A DNA stretch of 19,673 nt from positions 1-19,673 of the forward strand of contig DJOW01000028.1 in NCBI GenBank assembly GCA_002437305.1, given 5' to 3'. Numbering within the stretch: position 1 is the first letter of the stretch; each line of letters begins with the position of its first letter. Shown in pieces: positions 14,963 through 19,673 of the stretch. A model generated the notes under the pieces. That model was given only the letters and a program-made list of their open reading frames with translations. It made no database searches and had not been told where the DNA came from. Both the position numbers and the translations under genes were made by a program. This DNA is from Bacteroidales bacterium UBA6428. Its GTDB lineage: Bacteria; Bacteroidota; Bacteroidia; Bacteroidales; UBA932.

Positions 14963-16540
14963 ATGGGACTGAGGCGGATCACAAAAAAGACCTTGAAATA
15001 TCTGGTGCCGACATTGTTGGTGCTTTTCATGGTTCCGCTCGGTGATCCAGGCAAAAAAGAGGACGATCCAGAAGCCATTTTTGGCGATGGACCGATTAGA
15101 TGCGCTCTAAAAATGGATGACAGACTGTCAGACGGATTCCTGTCCGGCTACTGCTATGAAATGCTTGAAAGGTTCGCGCTGCATGCCGGTGAAAGCGCTG
15201 AGATCTTCCTTGCGGAACCGACCGGATCCTGTCTTGATTCCATCAGAGACGGAAATCTTGACATACTCGCCCTATCATCTTCATCCATTGAAAGTTCCGA
15301 TGATTTTACCACATTGCCTCTGGGAGACACCCCCATCGTTTGGATAATGAAAAATGACAGAAAAGAACAGAGGGAAATCATCCGTTGGCTGAACAGGTTC
15401 AAGGGAACCAATGACTATTCCGGCATGCTTTCCCGCTTTTTTCATGGCTACAATCCTTATAGAAAGGGCGTAAAAAGGGATCCGATGATAATCAGCCCTT
15501 ACGATGAGTTGATAAAGGAAAACGCCTTGAAAATCGGGTGGGACTGGAAAATGTTCGCGGCCCTTGTATGGTGCGAGTCAAGGTTCAGGATCCAGGCCAG
15601 ATCCCCAAGGGGAGCATTGGGCCTGATGCAGATGATGCCTCGTACTGCTGACCGCTATGAGATAGAAGACCTCCTCAACCCGAAGGAGAACATAGAGGCC
15701 GGAGCCGAGTACATCAAAAGGCTGCAAAGTAAATTCAGAGACACCGCCGCAGACAATGAAGAACTTGTAAAGTTCACACTTGCAGCCTACAACGCCGGAG
15801 AGGGCAGGATTTACGATTGCATCAAACTTGCTCGCTCCCAAGGAATCGACACAGGCACATGGGATAATCTATGCACGGTCCTGCCTCAAATGAGTTTGGA
15901 TTCGGTACTTCTGGCCGGAGATCTGACGCATGGTAAATTCAAAGGCAAGGAAACCATCGCCTATGTAAAGGCTGTGCTCAATCAGTACGACATTTTCTGC
16001 GGAAACAGTCCCCGTTACAAAGTCCAGCCGACAGACACCGCACTTGTGAAGATGGAAGAGACCGAAGCCATAGAAGACATCTTATTGAGCCCTGACAGTC
16101 TGGGCCGGATCGACCCTGGAGATGAACAGACATGGGACCAAGAGGAAAACCATAATGACAAGCCAGGCGGTGACATCAGCGGCAAGCACCGCGGCAAAAT
16201 CCAGATGGACAGGGACAAACGGCACAAAATAGTTTTCGGGGTTCAATTTGACGACATGGGTCCATTTCTGGACACAACACAGAGCCAACGCAATTCCATT
16301 GCCGATCAACATTCCGCGAAAGACTATGACGGAGGCTACGTGCAGAAAGACCTTCGCTATAGCTTTGTCGGTCATCCCCAGGGATTTAAGCGTGCCGATT
16401 GTAGAGATGTTCCTGAAAAGCATTATAAGGAGGCCGGAAATCATGTTGAAGCCGGCCACAATTGTCATCAGCACCAAGATGAACAGGACATTGAAGTCGA
16501 TAAGGTTAAGCCAGTCGAAAATTTGAGGGTAGCGGCTTAA
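14963..16540 (+). CDS. MltF-like membrane-anchored lytic transglycosylase (3' end doubtful)
   Basis: This enzyme is predicted to cleave peptidoglycan glycan strands in the periplasm. The start at ATG 14963 is 2 nt after the porin stop; the frame is open further upstream, but only inside the porin gene. An N-terminal hydrophobic anchor or signal lies at about 10-26 (TLKYLVPTLLVLFMVPLG). Residues 43-165 resemble a compact solute-binding-like module. The SLT domain shows MFAALVWCESRF (197-208, catalytic E205), GALGLMQMMPRTA (217-229) and AAYNAGEGRI (274-283). The recognisable protein ends near residue 350. From residue 374 the frame runs antisense through the 3' end of the convergent permease gene to a 525-residue total, and the extra 150 residues look like shadow translation. 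The normal stop was probably lost near 16080, or the tail is a recent extension. Confidence 0.85.
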   Translation: MGLRRITKKTLKYLVPTLLVLFMVPLGDPGKKEDDPEAIFGDGPIRCALKMDDRLSDGFLSGYCYEMLERFALHAGESAEIFLAEPTGSCLDSIRDGNLDILALSSSSIESSDDFTTLPLGDTPIVWIMKNDRKEQREIIRWLNRFKGTNDYSGMLSRFFHGYNPYRKGVKRDPMIISPYDELIKENALKIGWDWKMFAALVWCESRFRIQARSPRGALGLMQMMPRTADRYEIEDLLNPKENIEAGAEYIKRLQSKFRDTAADNEELVKFTLAAYNAGEGRIYDCIKLARSQGIDTGTWDNLCTVLPQMSLDSVLLAGDLTHGKFKGKETIAYVKAVLNQYDIFCGNSPRYKVQPTDTALVKMEETEAIEDILLSPDSLGRIDPGDEQTWDQEENHNDKPGGDISGKHRGKIQMDRDKRHKIVFGVQFDDMGPFLDTTQSQRNSIADQHSAKDYDGGYVQKDLRYSFVGHPQGFKRADCRDVPEKHYKEAGNHVEAGHNCHQHQDEQDIEVDKVKPVENLRVAA

Positions 16541-17257
16541 GACAGAACTAGCTATCAAAGGGGCATCGTCTTCACCGGCCTTCTCAAACACGATGTGTCC
16601 GACCTCATCAGTCACAGCACGCATCCGGGCGTCTGTCCTCGCTCCGGGGACCAATGTCAGTTCCAGAACAGAAGCCTCATCGGAAGACCAGCCATCCAGC
16701 CTTTGGAGATCTGCTATGTCAGCAAAGACCAAGATGTTGTCCGTACCATCCATCACACCTTCATAAATGCCGGTTATGTTGAAATTACGGACCTTGACCT
16801 TTTCACCCACAAAATAAGTCAAAAGCTTATCACCGACCTTAAGGTCAAGCATTTCAGCCAACCTCAAGGGAATAGACACACCAAGCCTCACTGTGTCGGG
16901 CTTGGCCTTCTCCTGAGGAATCCCCTTAAACAGAACTCCATGGATGCTCTCGCCTTTCTTGACTATTCCTGCCCTATAGACGGCAGGAACGACACTCTTC
17001 ACATCGGGTATCCTCTCTATGCAAGGAAGGAAACCAGGGCTGGCCGGAATCGGAGAGGCATCACTGATGTAGTTCATGTCAACAGGCATCAACTGCACGT
17101 CACCTGTAAGATCCGAGATGCCGTCCCTGATCTCGTTCCTGAATCCGGAGGACACCGAGACGGAGACGATCATGATGAGGAAAGAGACAGCGATGGAGAC
17201 CATCGCTATCCTTCCTCCGAAACGGAGGCGTCCGGCTATGAACCTTGACGCGTCCAA
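16082..17257 (-). CDS. FtsX/LolC-E-like ABC transporter permease
   Basis: This 391-residue inner-membrane protein has the MacB/FtsX-type layout: one N-terminal membrane helix (about 17-38), a large periplasmic domain (about 40-255), then three helices near 260-285, 300-330 and 355-380, ending in DPAQTVRAQ as in lipoprotein-release permeases. It probably works with a separate ATPase (none is encoded here) in lipoprotein release or a related process. The start is TTG: an in-frame TGA lies 12 codons upstream with no ATG or GTG between, and AAAGGA sits 5 nt before the TTG. It lies 69 nt downstream of the M13 peptidase gene on the same strand, with a hairpin between. Its last 459 nt are overlapped by the convergent transglycosylase frame; this gene's C-terminus looks genuine. 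Confidence 0.88.
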   Translation of the reverse strand: MDASRFIAGRLRFGGRIAMVSIAVSFLIMIVSVSVSSGFRNEIRDGISDLTGDVQLMPVDMNYISDASPIPASPGFLPCIERIPDVKSVVPAVYRAGIVKKGESIHGVLFKGIPQEKAKPDTVRLGVSIPLRLAEMLDLKVGDKLLTYFVGEKVKVRNFNITGIYEGVMDGTDNILVFADIADLQRLDGWSSDEASVLELTLVPGARTDARMRAVTDEVGHIVFEKAGEDDAPLIASSVLSRYPQIFDWLNLIDFNVLFILVLMTIVAGFNMISGLLIMLFRNISTIGTLKSLGMTDKAIAKVFLHVASVIVFRGMLIGNGIALALCCVQKWTHVVKLNPENYFVPFVPVHLDFAAVLAADVTAWLVIMVFLLVPCLFISRVDPAQTVRAQ

Positions 17258-17283
17258 AATAATTCCTTTATGAATATGCTCCC

Positions 17284-17318
17284 GCAGCGTTCAGACAGAA
17301 GATCTCCACTGACGCTGC
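17284..17318. terminator. Intergenic hairpin between peptidase and permease genes
   Basis: GCAGCGTTCAG (17284-17294) pairs with CTGACGCTGC (17309-17318), forming a 10-bp stem with one bulged T and a 14-nt loop. It lies 8 nt past the stop codon of the M13 peptidase gene. There is no T-run after it on the minus strand, so it is not a classical intrinsic terminator. It may be a partial terminator, an RNA processing site or a 3'-end stabiliser that lowers permease expression relative to the peptidase. Confidence 0.5.
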
Positions 17319-17326
17319 GTGTCAAA

Positions 17327-19345
17327 CTACCAGATATGAACCCTCTCGCTCTCCGGACGCCACATCGGATCGCCTTCCTTGATGCCGAAGGCGTCGAAGA
17401 ACGTCTGGAAATTTCTCAAGGACACGTTCACACGGTTCACGGCGAGAGAGTGCACGTCGAGTTTGGTAAGACGCACCTTCTCCTCATCGGTGATGTTCTG
17501 CGCCCAGATCGCGCCATAGGAAAGGTAGAATCTCTGCTCGGGCGTGAAGCCGTCGATGAGGCCGATGTTCTTGCCCGCGTTGACGTTCTCCATCGCGGTG
17601 TATGAGATGCTGAGGCCGCCGTGGTCGCCTATGTTCTCGCCGAGCGAAAGCTTACCGTTGGCGTGGACTCCCGGCACAACCTCAACAGAGTCAAACTGGG
17701 CGACAAGCACCTGGGCCTTGGCCTTGAACTTCTCTGCGTCCTCCGCGGTCCACCAATCGGACATATTCCCGTCCTTGTCGAAGAGCCGTCCCTGATCATC
17801 GAATCCGTGTGACATCTCGTGTCCGATCACGACTCCTATCCCGCCGTAGTTGACAGCGTCGTCCGCGTCAGCGTTGAAGAACGGTGGCTGAAGAATGGCG
17901 GCAGGGAAGCAGATCTCGTTGGTCGTAGGATTATAGTAGGCGTTGACGGTCTGCGGGGACATCCCCCACTCGGTCCTGTCGGTCGGCTTTCCGAGTTTGG
18001 ACATATTGTCCGCCACGTACCATGCCCCGGCGGCGCGGAGGTTCTCATAGTAGCTCTTCCCTGGATCAATGTCAAGAGTGGAGTAATCTTTCCACTTGTC
18101 AGGATAGCCGATCTTCACCGTGAAGTTGTCCAGTTTCTCGTGGGCCTTGGCCTTTGTGGAATCGCTCATCCAATCCAGTTCGTCGATGTGCTGGCTGAAA
18201 GCTTTCTTAAGATTTCCAACAAGATCAAGCATCTTTGCCTTCGATGACTCCGGGAAGTATTTCGCCACGTACATCTTTCCGACAGCCTCGCCGAGGATGC
18301 TGTTCGGAACCTGCATCGCCCTCTTCCAGCGAGGTTTCTGCTCCTTGATTCCGGACATCTGCGTGCTGAAGAAATCGAATGACGCGGTGTAAAAGTCATC
18401 GCTGAGGGACCCGGTCGCGCCCTGGATGAGCTGGCCGGCGACATAGTCCTTCAGGACAGCGAGATCCGCTCCGCCGAAATACTCACAGAAAGCCTTGAAG
18501 AAAGATGGTTCGGCTACGATAAGCTTCCGCTGGTCAGCGATTCCTCTTGTCTCGAAATAGAGTTTCCAGTCGAAGCCAGGATAGCTCTTGATGAGCTCCT
18601 CGGTGCTGCAAGGGTTGTACTGCGCCTGAATGTCTCTTTCCTGTACGCTGGTCCAGGAGTCGGCGGCAAGCGCGTCCTCGACCGCAAGGGCGTTGGCGGC
18701 GGCTTTCTCCGGCTCCGGCACTCCTGTCAGGGTGAAAACCTTGGCAAGGAACTTACGATAGCCCTCCTTGATCGCGGCGTTCTCCGCCTCCAAATAATAG
18801 TCACGGTCACCGATTCCGAGTCCGCCCTGTCCGAGGTAAAGGATCTGGTTGTCGCTGTCGGCAAGATCAGACATCACGTAAGCGCTGAAGAACGAGCTTT
18901 CGGAGACATTGTGCAGTCCGGCGATGATCCTCACGAGGGCGTCCTTGTCAGCCGCCGCGTAGATCTCATCGACATATTTCTTCAAAGGGGCGACGCCCTC
19001 GGCGTTCAGCCTTGTGGAGTCAAGCCCCTGCTTGTAGAGGTCGGAAATTTTCTGCTCCACCGTGCCTTTTTCCGTTTTCAGCGTCCCCATCTCGGCGAAC
19101 AAGTCGTTGAGCCTCTTGACGTTGTTCTCCCTCAACTGATCGAATGAGCCGAAACGGGCATATTCAGGCTTCAAAGGGTGGTTCTTCTGCCATCCACCGG
19201 TCGAGTACTGGTAGAAGTCAACCGCCGGGGAGACAGTCGTGTCAAGGTTCGCAAGGTCAATTGCCGGAACCTTCTCTACCTGCTGTTTAGGGCCGCAGGC
19301 CGCCATCGCAAGCGCTGAAGCCATGATCACAAAACTTTTTTTCAT
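17327..19345 (-). CDS. M13 (neprilysin/PepO-like) zinc metallopeptidase, lipoprotein
   Basis: This 672-residue endopeptidase is expected on the periplasmic side of the envelope, cutting small peptides. The start is taken at ATG 19343-19345, which gives a lipoprotein signal peptide (MKKSFVIMASALAMAAC, lipid-modified C17); an ATG 36 nt further upstream would put non-signal residues before it and lies almost on the promoter. The N-terminal M13 domain begins with VSPAVDFYQYSTGGW. The catalytic domain carries NAYYNPTTNEICFPA, the zinc motif HEMSH (H509, E510, H513), the third zinc ligand E570 in GENIGDHGG, and the family's terminal signature MWRPESERVHIW. Length and motif spacing match active M13 enzymes. 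The permease gene follows downstream and may be co-transcribed. Confidence 0.96.
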   Translation of the reverse strand: MKKSFVIMASALAMAACGPKQQVEKVPAIDLANLDTTVSPAVDFYQYSTGGWQKNHPLKPEYARFGSFDQLRENNVKRLNDLFAEMGTLKTEKGTVEQKISDLYKQGLDSTRLNAEGVAPLKKYVDEIYAAADKDALVRIIAGLHNVSESSFFSAYVMSDLADSDNQILYLGQGGLGIGDRDYYLEAENAAIKEGYRKFLAKVFTLTGVPEPEKAAANALAVEDALAADSWTSVQERDIQAQYNPCSTEELIKSYPGFDWKLYFETRGIADQRKLIVAEPSFFKAFCEYFGGADLAVLKDYVAGQLIQGATGSLSDDFYTASFDFFSTQMSGIKEQKPRWKRAMQVPNSILGEAVGKMYVAKYFPESSKAKMLDLVGNLKKAFSQHIDELDWMSDSTKAKAHEKLDNFTVKIGYPDKWKDYSTLDIDPGKSYYENLRAAGAWYVADNMSKLGKPTDRTEWGMSPQTVNAYYNPTTNEICFPAAILQPPFFNADADDAVNYGGIGVVIGHEMSHGFDDQGRLFDKDGNMSDWWTAEDAEKFKAKAQVLVAQFDSVEVVPGVHANGKLSLGENIGDHGGLSISYTAMENVNAGKNIGLIDGFTPEQRFYLSYGAIWAQNITDEEKVRLTKLDVHSLAVNRVNVSLRNFQTFFDAFGIKEGDPMWRPESERVHIW

Positions 19346-19378
19346 ATTCCATGAATATATTCGTTCAACTTCAAACCA

Positions 19379-19409
19379 CAAAGGTAATAATTTTTTCTGT
19401 GCGTTGAAC
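19379..19409 (-). promoter_or_regulatory. Bacteroidota-type promoter for the M13 peptidase gene
   Basis: On the minus strand the -7 element reads TACCTTTG (19379-19386), a full match to TAnnTTTG. The -33 position is weaker: TTCA at 19406-19409, 19 nt upstream, only half matching TTTG. Transcription would begin near 19373, leaving a leader of about 28 nt before the chosen ATG at 19345. This supports the lipoprotein start over the ATG at 19381, which falls inside the -7 element. Confidence 0.6.
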
Positions 19410-19505
19410 CGGCCTATTCACTCACGAGAGCTGCTTATTCATTGGATTCGTGCGCAGAACTCCGGCCTTGACGCACGAGGGGTCACAGTACATTGACCCA
19501 AGTTA
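19410..19505. other. Short non-coding gap with two small inverted repeats
   Basis: This gap lies between the M13 promoter and the hydrolase remnant. It holds GTGCG (19450-19454) pairing with CGCAC (19472-19476), and GGGTCA (19480-19485) pairing with TGACCC (19494-19499). Neither is followed by a T-run, so they are not clear terminators. They may be leftovers of the decayed gene's 3' end. Confidence 0.4.
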
Positions 19506-19643
19506 TCATCTCGGAAAGGACTTCAGGACATCCAGATTTCTTTCGCACTGTACTTGTGTGTCTTTCGTTCCGTTCAGAGCCATCACTGGACAGGTGATTC
19601 CGGCAAGACTGCCGGATAGGTCAAAGCCGATGGAATACTTCAT
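19506..19643 (-). pseudogene. Remnant of an alpha/beta hydrolase (C-terminal strand/Asp region)
   Basis: Translating the minus strand from ATG 19643 gives 45 residues: MKYSIGFDLSGSLAGITCPV, then MALNGTKDTQVQCERNLDVL, then KSFPR and a TGA TAA double stop. The ITCPVMALNGTKDTQV stretch closely resembles the segment around the catalytic aspartate of alpha/beta hydrolases (CPV-x-ALNG-x-KD-x-QV). In frame just upstream are SPY and then TAA TAG, so the recognisable part is closed on both sides by tandem stops and the nucleophile and histidine regions are absent. It looks like a decayed gene fragment rather than a functional small protein. Earlier parts of the gene might lie beyond the right edge of the window. 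Confidence 0.65.
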
Positions 19644-19673
19644 GTAAGGAGACTATTAGTGATGCGATAAATC

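Noticed and set aside
19346..19381. Twelve-residue longer start for the M13 peptidase
   Set aside because: It would place MWFEVERIYSWN ahead of a normal lipoprotein signal peptide, and its ATG falls within the -7 promoter element.
1..19673. Search for tRNA, rRNA, CRISPR arrays, insertion sequences, prophage or defence genes
   Set aside because: Nothing with supporting sequence was seen. The window is mostly ordinary housekeeping and storage metabolism.

Overview
The window looks like a Bacteroidota (probably Bacteroidales) chromosome. The evidence is a eukaryote-type (GT3) glycogen synthase fused to an alpha-glucan phosphorylase, a Bacteroidota-type putative porin, a PepO-like M13 lipoprotein, and promoters of the Bacteroidota TTTG / TAnnTTTG type, with few Shine-Dalgarno sequences. 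The moderately high GC suggests a lineage other than classical Bacteroides, but the genus cannot be fixed from the sequence alone. No rRNA, tRNA, CRISPR array, transposase or prophage gene was seen.

Region 1 (32-11755, all minus strand) is one very compact operon for storage alpha-glucan. In order of transcription it holds branching enzyme (glgB), a debranching-enzyme-family protein, a GT4 glycosyltransferase, a GH57 glycosidase, a 1413-residue glycogen synthase-phosphorylase fusion, and ribF (riboflavin kinase / FAD synthetase). The spacings are 11, 4, 1 and 0 nt, and ribF overlaps the fusion gene by 10 nt. Together the proteins could elongate, branch, trim and phosphorolyse cytoplasmic glycogen. 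No glgC (ADP-glucose pyrophosphorylase) is present, which fits a GT3 synthase expected to use UDP-glucose. The debranching-family protein departs from several motifs usually conserved in its family.

Region 2 (11756-12224) is a 469-nt divergent intergenic region. It has a clear plus-strand promoter for the porin gene, a weak candidate minus-strand promoter for the glycogen operon, and short direct repeats beside that candidate.

Region 3 (12225-16540, plus strand) holds a large putative outer-membrane porin followed after 2 nt by an MltF-like lytic transglycosylase. The transglycosylase reading frame runs 459 nt into the 3' end of the convergent gene, so its true stop may have been lost.

Region 4 (16082-19673, minus strand) has an M13 metallopeptidase lipoprotein with a good promoter, then a strong intergenic hairpin and a FtsX/LolC-E-like permease that starts with TTG. 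At the right edge is a broken fragment of an alpha/beta hydrolase.
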